DNA from: Daedaleopsis sinensis
Lineage: Eukaryota; Basidiomycota; Agaricomycetes; Polyporales; Polyporaceae
NCBI GenBank assembly: GCA_033807695.1
Contig: CM066300.1
Coordinates: 806,001 to 870,000, forward strand
Direction: 5' to 3'
Length of the DNA stretch: 64,000 bases
The notes beneath the pieces were generated by a model that saw only the letters and a list, made by a program, of their open reading frames with translations, made no database searches and was not told where the DNA came from. Shown here piece after piece: positions 11,945-23,752 of the stretch. Numbering within the stretch: position 1 is the first letter of the stretch; each line of letters starts with the position of its first letter. Made by a program: the position numbers and the translations under genes.

Positions 11945-14900
11945 TCAGTAGAAGTTATACGGAACATCTTGAACGAGTACCTTCTGCGCCTCGCTTTCCG
12001 TAATACTTGACTTCCCTCCTGCCTTCGATGCTTCTGGGTCGGTGATCAAACTCAGCGGCCTTCCTACCTCTCGAACGCGATTCCAGAATGCCTTGTGCTT
12101 CTGCTCCGCGCACAGGTCCTTCAGCTCTTGGAGGAATCTGCCACACATATCAGCATCATACATCTGGAACAGGAGACAGCCACTCACATGTTCCACGCGT
12201 CGATCTCGTCCTCCTACAACGCCCGTTGAGCCAGGTGACCACAAAGATATCACTGCAGACGTACCTCGAGCGCGACCTTCCTGAGCTCGTGCATGCACTC
12301 GACCATCTCGTCGAACCGCCGAGACGCGAACGGCCTGGAGATGATCTCCTTGATGGCGACGCCGAGATCCTCCACAGCCTTCGTGACCACGTCCCCGCGA
12401 GAGATGTTCTTCCGGAAGTCTTCGAGCGGGAACGACAGCCCCACGATCCGCCCAGGGGCACGCATGCGGTCGATACCCGCATCTGGAGACAGAGATCGCG
12501 CGGGCGTGGGCAGGGGGGCGTGGTCGCGCGCCGGCTTGCGTGCCGGGACTGCATCGAGCAAGAGCTCTTCGTCATCCTCAGGCTCTTCTTCCGTCTCGCT
12601 GTCGTCTGCGGCGGGCTTCTTCTCGTTCTTTACCTGCGATTGCGACTCGGAGATGAAATTGGCTTGCGTGAGCCGCTGTGTCTGGGAGGCACCGGCCCGC
12701 CCGGGCCCTTTCTGGTCGAGCAGGAGCATCTCTTCGTCCTCGTCGTCGGCGCGGACATGGTCGTCCTTGCGTACCCGAGTGACCTTCTTGGGTACTGGAC
12801 GCGCAGATAAGCGTCGAGAGCGGCCACGTCGGGTGGCGTACTTACCTTCGCGGACGTTGAACGTCTTCTGGCATTCCTCGATTGCGTCGTGTGCACGTTT
12901 GAGGGCGCGACGAGGAGGTTCGAAGTACTTCAGTAGTTCCGCGTGTGGCGGAGGAAGTGGTTGTCGGTTCAGATCCTGCACAATTGCACCATGGAATAGT
13001 GCTTGTTTCGTGCGGTGAATCGCAGGGTTATAGGACAGGCGAGTGTCGAACCATGCCTCGCGGTTGCTGTGATTACCATTAGAGGTGTTACACATGTATG
13101 CATGATGTATACTCACCCTTCCTCATCCTTCTCACCGGCTTCAGAGAGGTCCATGGCTTCCACAAACTCTTCCATGGCGGCCATTTGCTCCTCAGTAGGG
13201 AGATATGGGTGCTCCTGGACAACCTCTCCCTTCTTGTTGATTAACGTCTCGAGTGACGCGAACGGGAAGTTGCGAACGTCGTCTGCAAAAGGCATCTGCA
13301 CAGCGAGTTGGTTTAGAGTTGAAGCATCATTCATAATGTGACTTACCTGCACCCACAGGAAGCAGTCGACCTCGTCAAACACAGACGGCTGCAGCACACC
13401 CATCTTTGGGTCCGCTTCGTCCCTGCCGACCCATCGTGCGATCGCCATCACACCCTTCTCGTACATGGCTTGCACGATACTGGACAGTGCAATCTGCTGC
13501 ATCGGACTATTTGGGTCCGCCCAGACATAGTACACCTCGCCCATCGCCAGTTCACGGCGGAAGTTCTTCCGATTGAAGAAGCCACAGATGTCGATCCCCT
13601 TACGTGTCTTCAGCCGAGGGAAGTTGCCTTCTGGGGCGGGGGCGAACGACGCGCCGTACTTATATCCGCGCACAAGCTCTTCCTTTTCGACCTTGACGAG
13701 GTGCTTCAATGCTTCTGCCTTAGCCTTCTCACGCTCCTCCTCGTCGACATCGTCGTCAGCGTCATCGATGTGAGCAGAGGATCCGTCTTTCTTGTCTTCG
13801 AGGTAGTACTCGGTGCGCATGCGGAGTTGCGCAAACGTCATCGTGTCCTCGTCCTCGTCCATCTTATCCTCCTTCTCGTCTTGTTGCAAACGCTTCCGGC
13901 GCGCGAACCGTTTCCAACCTTTGGGGCGAGAGAGCGCAGTGCACTTACTGGTTTTCACCATGATCTCGATGGCTTCTTCTTCACGAGCTTGAGTATCGCC
14001 GAGCCGAAGTACAGTTCCACTCAATACAGATTTGACCTGTTTGATGTCTGGACGGGAGATCTCTTGTAGGGCAAAGTCGCAGTTGCCAACCACGCCAGCA
14101 TTGAGTTTCGAGGTGAACGTGTGATAGAACTCCTCGTTCCTTCTCTGGATAGGGTTGTTGAATGTCAGCTCTACTTCGCAGAGAACAGCTAGGTTACCTT
14201 GATGTTGCTCTTGTCCTCCTCGTTGAAAGAGAAGTCGTCGTCATCGAAGTCTACCCCTCTGTAGACAATGAGTGCACGCAATGTGTTGATACACATAGAA
14301 ACTCACACGACTGTGAGGCTGATGTTCAAGTCATTCATCTTCTTCACAGTTGTCTCCCAATCCTCGACCTCAATCGGGTTCTCTCCGTCGGTAAGAAGCA
14401 CGATCTTGCGAGTCCATGTCTTCTTGTTTCCGAGGAACCTGTCTTGAGATTCGATGCCAACGATGATAGCATCAATGGCTGCGAATGTCGTCAGCTGGCG
14501 CAAGTAGTGTTCAATTGAGATGCGACATACGGTCGCCCGCAATAGACGAGGGCTCCAGCGAGGTTAGCTTCGCAAGTGTACCTGCGTTTGGTTGGGCGAT
14601 CGGAATGTATTCGGTAACGCGCTCGTAACCGCCGGATTGCTTGTTGATGACGTTGTCCGTCCCTGTACAGATAATGAGTAACCCGGCTGTCAAGCATTTT
14701 CAAAAGTACGTACCGTCGGTGCCAAAGAGAATTACGCCACACTTGTCTGTCTTCCTTCCGTTGAAAATCTGTGAATATGATCTAGTCAGTGCGTTGAGAT
14801 TCACGGGCACCTCTCTAACCACCACGGCGAAGGCCCGATACGTCGGTGCACGGCAAACACTCTGACACTCTCGTTCTGGATACGCTTGACAGAGAAAAGA

Positions 14901-15747
14901 ATCGGGATATGACGCAGAAAGTGTAGCGCCTTCTTGGTTACTAGGCGTATTGCACCACAAAACACGACATGCAACATCGGGTTGTGCTCATGATGCAACC
15001 AAAATGTAGCTGGAGTTACGTTGGGTGATGTTCCCGGTGTGATCATGGGTCGGGGTAGTCTCGTAACCAGACGGTATAGGGAGGGTTCTCTGTTTGGGAG
15101 GCGGAGATAAAAGCCCAAGCAGAGAACCGTCCTATAACGTCTGGTGAACTTCGTACAGACGGGTGGGGATATCCCTGATAGAGCGCACTATGACGCAAGC
15201 GCTCTGAGGGGACATACCCCCACCCCTCTATACGAATTTCACCAGACGTATAGGAACTGTCCTCTGCATGTGTTCTTCGCACTCCGACGCCCCTTTCGGA
15301 CGGTTCCTATACGTCTGGTTACGAGACTAGGATCGGGATTAGTAAAGTGCATTTGCCGTGTTGGCAGGTACGGAGTTCGCACACTTGGTCCCATGGAAGC
15401 AGGTCGGCCTGTGGAGATTTATCCACAGACAAACCTCTCCCCTGACGGACGTCTCGAACAAGTTGCGTCCTGAGTGTGTCCTGAGGCTAGCTAATTCATT
15501 GGTACGTACCATCTCCTGGATCTTGAGCATGACGAACTGCATGGACCACTCGAGGTTTGTCATCTCAATGACTTCTGCATCCTGGCCGTCTCTCCCTGGT
15601 ATCTCGACCTCGCGAGTTTTGCCCATAGACGCGGAGGTGTCCACAAGGAACATGGTTACCGTGTACTGTCGCGACCATTGCTGCCGTCAATGAACAGAGT
15701 ATGAGTGGAGAATTGAAACCACTGACACCTGCACGTTCCGCTGGCAT
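11945..15747 (-). CDS. KU80: Ku80, DNA end-joining protein (Ku70/Ku80 large subunit)
   Basis: Ku80 pairs with Ku70 to form the ring that binds DNA ends in non-homologous end joining and at telomeres. The start at 15747 gives MPAERAG, then after an intron YTVTMFLVDTSASMGK, the vWA beta-strand with its DTSAS motif. Next come NGRKTDKCGVILFGTDGTD, GGYERVTEYIPIAQPNA, TRKIVLLTDGENPIEVEDW and FDDDDFSFNEEDKSN. The Ku core includes RGYKYGASFAPAPEG, KGIDICGFFNR and GEVYYVWADPNSPMQQ. The C-terminal domain contains YNPAIHRTKQALFHGA, an acidic linker with EDDEELLLD, and ends FLQELKDLCAEQKHKAFW to QKVLVQDVPYNFY. About 800 residues and a dozen or more exons, one of only 26 nt (12188-12213). Intron 2 (14769-15509) is 741 nt and holds a MITE-like insertion; its other introns are about 50-60 nt. 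Confidence 0.93.
15056..15329. mobile_element. MITE-like element with TA target duplication, inside a Ku80 intron
   Basis: About 274 bp including flanking TA dinucleotides. The outer inverted repeats are GTCTCGTAACCAGACG at 15058 and its complement, CGTCTGGTTACGAGAC, ending at 15327, each bordered by TA. Variants of CCAGACGTATAGG occur four times in alternating orientation, so each half can fold on its own (15068-15147 and 15242-15320). The centre holds a further hairpin, AGAGCGC/GCGCTCT at about 15193-15216. It has no coding capacity. The TA duplication points to a Tc1/mariner-type transposase supplied from elsewhere. It lies wholly within the 741-nt intron 2 of Ku80. Confidence 0.8.
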
Positions 15748-16010
15748 GACGCTGCAAGTTTACGGTGTGGTAACTGGGATGGTGGTGGTTGCGGAATGAG
15801 ATGGGCAAGGCGCGTCGTCGGTCCCGACAGGCGCCACGAAGCGCGACGCGTCAGACCACGTGACAGGGATTACTGCTTGTTCGAGCTCCGCCAAGACATA
15901 CTTTGACAGCGAAGGGTGTGGCAGGAGGGGGAGAGCAGTTGGGCGAGTATTGCAAGTCTACTTACTCACGAGATCTGCGCGACGCGGTAGAGACTCGTCG
16001 CGTCGCCGCC
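15748..16010. promoter_or_regulatory. divergent promoter region of Ku80 and the Snf2-type gene
   Basis: The Ku80 start (15747, minus) and the presumed Snf2-type start (16011, plus) lie 263 bp apart head-to-head. No specific element was identified; a shared promoter is inferred from the layout. Confidence 0.4.
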
Positions 16011-19000
16011 ATGGCCGCCCCAACATTGCCCCCAATCCACAATCCGTCCCCCACCCTCAGTTTTCCAACCTCCCCACCCAACATCAAGCCAACAATGCAA
16101 CCGTTCGCGAGCGCATGCAGCAGCTCGTCCAGGTACGTGCAAACAGTCCTGCGTGACATGCATATGCTCAAGTAGATATACTCCTCATTCCGCACAGCGC
16201 GCGAACTTCCTGCGTACCAACGGTGCCACGCCACAAACTTCGGAGGAGCTCGCGAAGATCTACAAAGTCATAACGGACTTTCAGCAGCGACAAAGTGAGT
16301 GGTCATCTTGTTCACCCCCTGGATCCTCCGCAAGTGTCTCTTCCATGGCGTGTCTCTGTCGTGGTCGACTATGCATGCAATCCGGGCAGATAAATCTTCT
16401 ATGCCCGCACAGTATATTCCACGAACCGCGAAATCACGCGTTTGCTGGAATAACTGTAGTTGGTAAACCTTCTGTTTCGTGGAGAACCAGTTGCCCTTCA
16501 ACGCCGGGCCCTGGTCTGCGAATGGACCATGGACCCCATCTGGGGTCAGGAGCCTGGGTTCCCAGGGCTCAGGGCTGTCGATGTCGAACCGGAACGCTCC
16601 AACTTGTTCCCTGGCCCGGGCCCGGTAACAGATTTCGGCATTATGTCTCGCGAATGGGGATCCAAGACGTCTAGGCTAGGCAAAACCCTACGGGTTTGGC
16701 GCATGCGCGGACCGTCGCCGACTGTGCGCTGTGGTGCATAGAGCGTTGCTGCACCTTTGACCAGAGAAGCCGTACAGACGCGAGTCTGTGGATAACTTAG
16801 TTGATATCTGGCAAGCGTAGACCTAGGTGAACCTACCGTCCTTGCCAGGCTGTGTGGCAACAATGCCAATGCTTCTCCACTATCTGCCCACCAAGAGGAC
16901 ACATCTCTTAATACGTTTCATAGAATATACAATCTCGCGTTTTGTCTGTACTGACGCATTAATGTACACAGGAGCAGAACAGATGGCGGCGGACCCTTCC
17001 CATCCAGGTATGAATGGCCAAGCATCCATCGCGCCCGTCACAAATGGCGTACCAACTGTAAACGGGAATGGCCTGTCTGCTGGAACTGTGCCCTCTCAAC
17101 CGTATCCCGCTGCTCCCCAGACACCCGTATCCTTCACTCCTGACCAGATCAACGCTCTTCGTGCCCAGATCCACGCCTTCAAGCTCATATCTCGTGGCCT
17201 TCCTGTTCCAGACACGATCCAACAGGCGATCCGTGTTCCCAACCAGGCTGTGCCTGATCTTCAAACGCTTCTCCACGGGCAGGATGTGAATGCTCGAGTC
17301 GTCGACAGCGCCGTCAAGATCCATAAGAGCACGAACGGAACGCCGGTGAACGGAGTAGAGCACCATACACCGGAGGTAGCCGCGCCGCCAGCGGAGATAA
17401 TCAAGGAGGAAGAGGTGGTGGATATGCCCATCGACGCCGACAAGATCCCCAAAGGCCCCTTCCTCGAGGACAACGTCGACTCAGGTATCTACCCATATAA
17501 TGCGTACCTGCACCCCTTCCTGCATCTCAAGCGCGATCCGAATGTCAACCCTACCCTGTGGGCGACACGCATGCAACGGCTTCTCATCCCTTCTATCATG
17601 CCTGCCGGACTCGACCCTCATCAACTTATCGAGGAACGAAACGCATACATCGACGCTCGGATAGACCAGCGCATGCGGGAGCTCGAGACCATGCCTGCCA
17701 TGACAGGGAACGAGGGACTCGACGACACGGCCGAGGACCACGAGAGGGACAAGGAGAACGCAATTGAGCCCTCCTTCGACCAGCTCATGCACCCTCCTCC
17801 CAGTGCGCACGGGAAACTCCGCGCCCTCATCGAGCTCAAGTCGCTACGTGTGCTCGACAAGCAACGAGCGCTCCGTGCGTCTGTGGCGGAACGGCTCATG
17901 CACGGGTCGCTGCTACCACTCAACCGCACAGACTTCCGGAGAACGCGCAAGGTGCAGCTCAGAGATATTCGTGCGACAGAGGCGGCCGAGCGGAAACAAC
18001 GCGCCGAGCGCGAGCGGCGGGCGAAGCAGAAGCATCTCGAGCAACTCGGTGTCATATGTGCCCATGGTCGCGAGATCGTCAACCTGGGCCGTTCGTCGCA
18101 GGAGCGCATTATGCGTCTCGGAAAGGCGGTGCTTTCGTTCCACTCGCATACGGAGAAGGAGGAGCAGAAGCGTATCGAACGTCTCGCGAAGGAGCGTCTC
18201 AAGGCTCTCAAGAACGACGACGAAGAGGCGTACATGAAGCTCATCGATACGGCCAAGGACACACGTATCACCCACTTGCTCAAGCAGACCGACTCGTTCC
18301 TCGACTCTCTTGCGCAGGCGGTCGTCGAGCAACAACGTTCAGAAGGGCACGAAGTCATGCCCATTATGGACACCGAGGAGGGTCCTGTCAGCGAGGCCAC
18401 ATTCGGCGCGAAGGCGATCAGCATGGGCAAGGGCAAACTCGACTACTACGCGCATCAAGGAGAAGGTCACGCAGCAACCCACGATTCTTGTCGGTGGCAC
18501 GCTCAAGGACTACCAGATCAAGGGTCTTCAGTGGATGGTCAGTTTATACAACAACAAGCTCAATGGTATCCTTGCAGACGAGATGGTACGAAACTTCCTC
18601 ACCAAGTGACATTACATGTTTCTCACCAACGTCTCTACAGGGTCTCGGCAAGACTATTCAGACCATCTCACTCATCACGTTCCTCATCGAGGTCAAGAAG
18701 CAGCGTGGACCGTACCTTGTCATCGTTCCCTTGTCCACCATGACGAACTGGTCTGGCGAGTTCGCTAAGTGGGCACCAAGCGTCAGGATGGTCTCGTACA
18801 AGGGTAACCCCACGCAGCGTAAGAGTTTGCAGGGTGACCTCCGCACGGGCAACTTCCAGGTCTTGTTGACCACGTACGAGTATATCATCAAGGATCGTAT
18901 TCATCTCAGCAGGATGAAGTGGGTCTACATGATCATCGGTACGTTTGCTGTGTTCGCCTTCATGACAGCGTGTTTACAGTCGTGCATAGATGAGGGTCAC

Positions 19001-21645
19001 CGTATGAAGAACACCCAGAGTAAACTCGTGCAGACGCTCACCCAGTTCTACCATTCCCGCTACCGTCTCATCCTGACCGGAACGCCGCTCCAGAACAACC
19101 TCCCTGAACTGTGGGCGCTGCTAAACTTCGCGCTGCCGAAGGTCTTCAACTCGGTCAAGTCGTTTGACGAGTGGTTCAACACCCCATTTGCGAACTCGGG
19201 CACGGGCGACAAGATCGAGCTGAACGAAGAAGAGGCGCTGCTCATCATCCGTCGTCTGCACAAGGTGCTCCGTCCCTTCCTGCTGCGTCGTCTGAAGAAG
19301 GACGTCGAGTCGGAGCTGCCCGACAAGGTCGAAAAGGTGATCAAGGTCCGCATGAGCGCGCTGCAATCGCAACTGTACAAGCAGATGAAGAAGTTCAAGA
19401 TGATTGCGGACGGCAAGGATTCCAAGGGGTACGCCACCCTTCCTGGCTCATGTTAGAGAGATATATTGAACAATCATTGCAGCAAACCGGGAGGTGTCAA
19501 GGGTTTGAGCAACGAGCTCATGCAGCTCCGGAAGATCTGTCAGCACCCGTTCTTGTTCGAGAGCGTCGAGGACAGGGTCAACCCAAGCTCGATGATCGAC
19601 GACAAGCTCATCCGTAGCTCAGGCAAGATCGAGCTGCTTTCGCGCATCTTGCCTAAGTTCTTCTACACGGGCCACAGAGTAAGTCATTTTGACCAACCTC
19701 TGTAGGTACGTTGTACTGACCACCGTGCAGGTCCTCATTTTCTTCCAAATGACGAAAGTCATGGACATCATGGAGGACTTCTTGAAGATGATGGGCTTCA
19801 AGTATCTTCGTCTTGATGGTGGCACGAAGACCGAGGATCGTGCGGGCCACGTCGCGCTGTTCAATGCGCCGAATTCGGAGTACAAGGTCTTCATTCTCTC
19901 CACCCGCGCGGGTGGTCTCGGTCTCAACCTGCAGACTGCCGACACCGTTATCATGTGAGCTGACATAACGAGACTTATAGGGTGTCTCAGTACTGATACT
20001 GACACCTCATCCTCTGTAGCTTTGACAGTGACTGGAATCCTCACGCTGATTTGCAAGCGCAGGATCGTGCGCATCGTATCGGTCAGACGAAGGTCGTCCG
20101 GATCTTGCGTTTCATCACGGAGAAGAGTGTTGAGGAGGCCATGTTCGCGCGTGCTCGCTACAAGCTCGACATCGACGACAAGGTCATCCAGGCCGGTCGA
20201 TTCGATAACAAGTCGACACAAGAGGAGCAGGAGGAATTCTTGGTACGTTATTTCCTCTCGCGTCGTCGTGCGTGCGAACACTAACGTATGAATATGTAGC
20301 GTTCTATCCTCGAAGCGGACCAAGAGGAAGAGAATGAAGAGGCCGGCGACATGAACGACGAGGAGATCAACGAGATCATCGCGCGCTCGGACGAGGAAGC
20401 GGCCCTTTTCCACGAGTTCGACATCAAGCGCGAACGCGAAGTCATGGAGAACTGGCGACGCGCGGGCAACCGCGGGAAGCCTCCGCCGCCGCTCATGCAA
20501 CTTGAGGAACTTCCAGAGTGCTACCGTGCCGACGAGCCGTTCGGGGAAAGCAATGACATTGATGAGATGGAGGGTCGTGGTCACCGTCGACGCACAGTTG
20601 TCAATTATAACGACGGTCTCAGCGACGACCAATGGGCGATGGTTTGTCTGTTTATCTTCGCATACCGTTTTCAGACACTGAACACCCCATACAGGCGCTC
20701 GAGGATGGCGAGGATCTGCAAGAGCTGTCGGCGCGTGCTCTCGAGAAGAAGGAGCGCCGCGTACAAAGCAAGCTCATACGGGAAGTTGAGTCGATCGGCT
20801 CGCCTGCTCCTGAAGTCGAGACGCCTCGCGGTCGGAAGAACAAGAAGGGCAAGGCTAAGATGCCCGACTTCGATGTTGCCACCCCAGCCAGCGGCAAGCG
20901 CAAGCGCGGTGGTGGAAAATCTACGTCCATGACGCCTTCGCTGATTGATGATGACGAAGAGGACAGGGATTCGGTGAGCTATAACGGAACAGAGTGCTCG
21001 TCACAGTGGGCTAAAGGTTGTTTCTAGAAACGTCGCAAGACGAAACAGCCGGATTTGCCAGCCCCCATTAAGGAAAAGATGAAGAAGGCTTTGAACGACA
21101 CGCATAAGGCTGTCCTCAACTGTGAAGATGAGCATGGCCGGAGACGTAGCGATCTCTTCCGCGAGCTTCCAGATCGACGAGTCAGTGTTTCCGTCTGCTC
21201 TACCAGCCAAACCCCCGTCTCACAATCTCTACAGGAATACCCCGACTACTACCAGCTCATCCTGCAGCCGATCGCGCTCTCGACGATCCGGAAACGGATC
21301 AGCTCGCACTACTACAAGAGCGTGCTCGACTTCCGGGAAGACATGCGTCTTATGTTCAACAACGCGCGGACGTACAACCAGGAAGGCTCCTGGGTGTACG
21401 TCGACGCCGAGGAGATGGAGAAGGCGTTCGACGCCGCGTTCGCCAAGAACATCGTCGGCAGTGGCCTCCCCGGTGCGCCCTCGAGTTCCGGTGGGGCGGG
21501 CGGGGCAGGCGGGTCGACTGGCGGATACGACTCGGCGCTGACTCCGATGGACGAGGACGACCGGCCGGTGATGCCGCGGGCGCGAAGCGCGAGGAAGCAG
21601 GTCATCAGCGACGACGAGTACATGACCCCGAGCGATGAGGAGTGA
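16011..21645 (+). CDS. STH1: Snf2/Sth1-type chromatin-remodeling ATPase with bromodomain
   Basis: Catalytic subunit of a SWI/SNF or RSC remodeler, using ATP to slide or evict nucleosomes. About 1,450 residues. In order: QLQ-like [20 protein letters not shown] (about 17130-17190); HSA-type region with [17 protein letters not shown] and many Arg/Lys/Glu; helicase domain with [29 protein letters not shown] (Walker A), DEGHRMKN (DEGH box) and [14 protein letters not shown]; second lobe with [30 protein letters not shown] and [13 protein letters not shown]; SnAC-like acidic segment; C-terminal bromodomain with [17 protein letters not shown] and [19 protein letters not shown]. Two breaks need explaining. 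Frame changes at the C-run 16018-16021 (start exon) and at about 18449-18453 (between KLDYYA and [10 protein letters not shown]), with no intron that could repair them. Intron 2 (16295-16971) is unusually long at 677 nt. Choosing between Snf2 and Sth1 needs phylogeny. Confidence 0.9.
16295..16971 (+). other. 677-nt intron of the Snf2-type gene
   Basis: The exon ending CAG CGA CAA A at 16294 joins GA GCA GAA at 16972 in frame (QRQ-RAEQM), defining a 677-nt intron in a gene whose other introns are about 50-65 nt. It contains a GC-rich block at 16500-16740, including a near-perfect hairpin, GAGCCTGGG/CCCAGGGCTC. No TA- or TSD-flanked inverted repeat was found. Confidence 0.6.
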
Positions 21646-22191
21646 GCGTGTCGGGCTCGGGGCTTGGATCTCGTCGCGCATGCACGGTTATGCGTTCTCT
21701 TCTGGACTGTTCGCTGTGTTTGGCTCTGGCGTTTTCTGTAGTAGTACTCTGTAGTTATTAGTGATCTGTAATCGACATGCCCGCGTCCGCGTCGTCTTGG
21801 ATGATCGGATGTCGTGGGTCAGACTTGGGACGATGACAAGCTTGATGCAGATGGCGCCGAGGTGATTCATATTCCTAACGAGAACGAGCCTCGGTGAACC
21901 AATTCACATGCGTAGTGTCAACATGTCATGGACGGGTTGACTTCCTGCATGCGAGCGGCGCTGACACGGTAGTTTCAAGCATGTTAGGCTTGCTGATCCG
22001 AAGTTGAATCATGTACGAATAGCACAAGAGGGTTGTGTACATGTATGCTTGGACGCCAGTCGATGATTGGTCGAGAGACGGGGCAGTAAACTCAGTAATA
22101 CAACAAGTCTGCAAACAGATAGAGATATAGAGGCAGAGCAGACAAACGAAGAGTCAAAGTCATTGTCCGTAGAAAAGGCCCTTGCGATCAA
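21646..22191. other. convergent intergenic region, nothing recognised
   Basis: Lies between the 3' ends of the Snf2-type gene (plus) and the next minus-strand gene. No gene or hairpin terminator was recognised. Confidence 0.5.
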
Positions 22192-22839
22192 TCACCACGG
22201 GGATACACGTCCAATCCTACTGCTGTCGATGTACGTCACCACCCGAGGTCGAGTCTGCGTGAGCACCGGATAGCGGCACTCCCTCTCGGACTGAGGTACC
22301 TTGCATCAGTAAGGTGTTCTTGCGCAGCAGATGGTTGAGCCACTCACAAAGCAAGGCGGGAACTTCTTCAGGTCGGCGATGGTGAGATATCGCCATGAAT
22401 CCGCGTCTCGACTGGAGCCCATCTGCACCCGAACGCTCTCCCCAGACTGGAAGGTTACCGTCAGTGATGAGCGAACAGCAGAGCGGTCAGAGTCGGCGTA
22501 TCGTGTACATACTTCGAACGTGGGCCACTCCTGGAGCATCTCGGCGTCTTCGGTGTCGCCGTCGTAACTGCCTTCGCTCGGAGAGACGCTCGGGGGCACG
22601 TCCTGGCATGCAGTGGCGTTGGGGAACTCCTCCCGCAACGTTAGCTCGGCGACGCAGGAGAGCATCGCCAGCGGCGAGTTCGGTTGGCTCGACGACGCTA
22701 GTGCGCTGAGTTTCCGTGCGATCGACGCAACAAAGGCGAGCTCGTAGACGTTGCGGTCTGCATTGAAACCGCGGTGAGCAGTGGCGTCCTGGACGGATGG
22801 TGACATCGGCGAGGCAATCGGCGATAGGGACGACGCCAT
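22192..22839 (-). CDS. hypothetical protein, 199 residues, two exons
   Basis: Unrecognised. Exon 1 (22348-22839) and exon 2 (22192-22299) are joined by a 48-nt intron in phase 0. The product starts MASSLSPIASPMSPSVQDA and is Ser/Pro-rich at first, then has a predicted helical part (NVYELAFVASIARKLSALAS; AMLSCVAELTLREEFPNATA). It continues with FEVCTRYADSDRSAVRSSL, FQSGESVRVQMGSSRDAD and LTIADLKKFPPCFVP, and ends RVVTYIDSSRIGRVSPW. No membrane segment or signal peptide is present. The alternating hydrophobic C-terminal half suggests a small beta-rich fold, but this is only an impression. Confidence 0.6.
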
Positions 22840-23752
22840 TTAGTCGAAGGTGTTTCGCTGTACGAGAATCGTGGGGATCGAGGGGATAAGGAGTAGCACC
22901 GAGCCCGAGTTGGAGATATGGACTGAGTGAGGCGGTGTAGTGGCACTTTGGAGATGGGCACACTCTCAAAAATCAGCAGCTTATATGCAAGAGGACGTGG
23001 TTAGCTCGGCAAGCTTTAGCGAGAAGACCAAGAACAAAGAGAAAAGCGGTCTCTCCGTGAAGGTGGTTGGTCAGCCTTAAAGCAAAGCAGAGACAGGCGC
23101 TGCGGAGTACAGGTCGCCTGTTTATTGTGATCAGTGTCACAGGCGCTTAATGTCACAGCATTACACGCACCCGTGGCGAGGAAACTGCGGCAATCCTTTG
23201 AGATCCGGGTGGCACAGTGTGCGAATGGACCACGATGTGCTTCTCAGAGTAACCAATCGGTAGTAGCACTCGCTGGCCACCAAAAATGTGGTAGTGGCCA
23301 TAAACATGTTCCTTTCGTTCACATCATGTTCACATCACGCGTGGCAAGCGATTGCACTGGACAGGGAGGAGCAATCAATGAGAATGGTGGCCAAAGCCAA
23401 GGTCAAGGAATGTGCGACTCACCAAACCGGATAGGTGCCTAGTACACGAGACCAAGCCTCGCCTTTCCCTTCATCCGCCAAGGAAGGCATTAGGCGCTTT
23501 TGAAAACGGGTGGCTTGTCAACGTACTCGGTCAGCGTCCTAGGCCGCGCACTTGTGGCAGTAAGCAAGCCACTATGGAGAGATGAGTAGTGTCAATATCA
23601 CATAAGCCTACAGAGGCGACAACACCCGAGACGATTCTGAGTCTGCAGGTTTGCCATGGCCGTGAGTAGCACAAAGAGTGCAATAAGTCTGATACAACTC
23701 GACGATGTTGATACACTGTGCTCTTGCAAATCTACCGGACACCGAACAGTCC
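22840..23752. other. intergenic, nothing recognised
   Basis: Upstream region of the 22192-22839 gene and 3' flank of the ABCF gene. Short open frames only. Confidence 0.5.

Noticed and set aside
13338..14069. 243-codon open frame on the plus strand
   Set aside because: It is the antisense shadow of the Ku80 core exon, whose minus-strand translation is clearly conserved.
23134..23442. 102-codon plus-strand open frame
   Set aside because: Lacks an ATG and any recognisable feature; likely chance.
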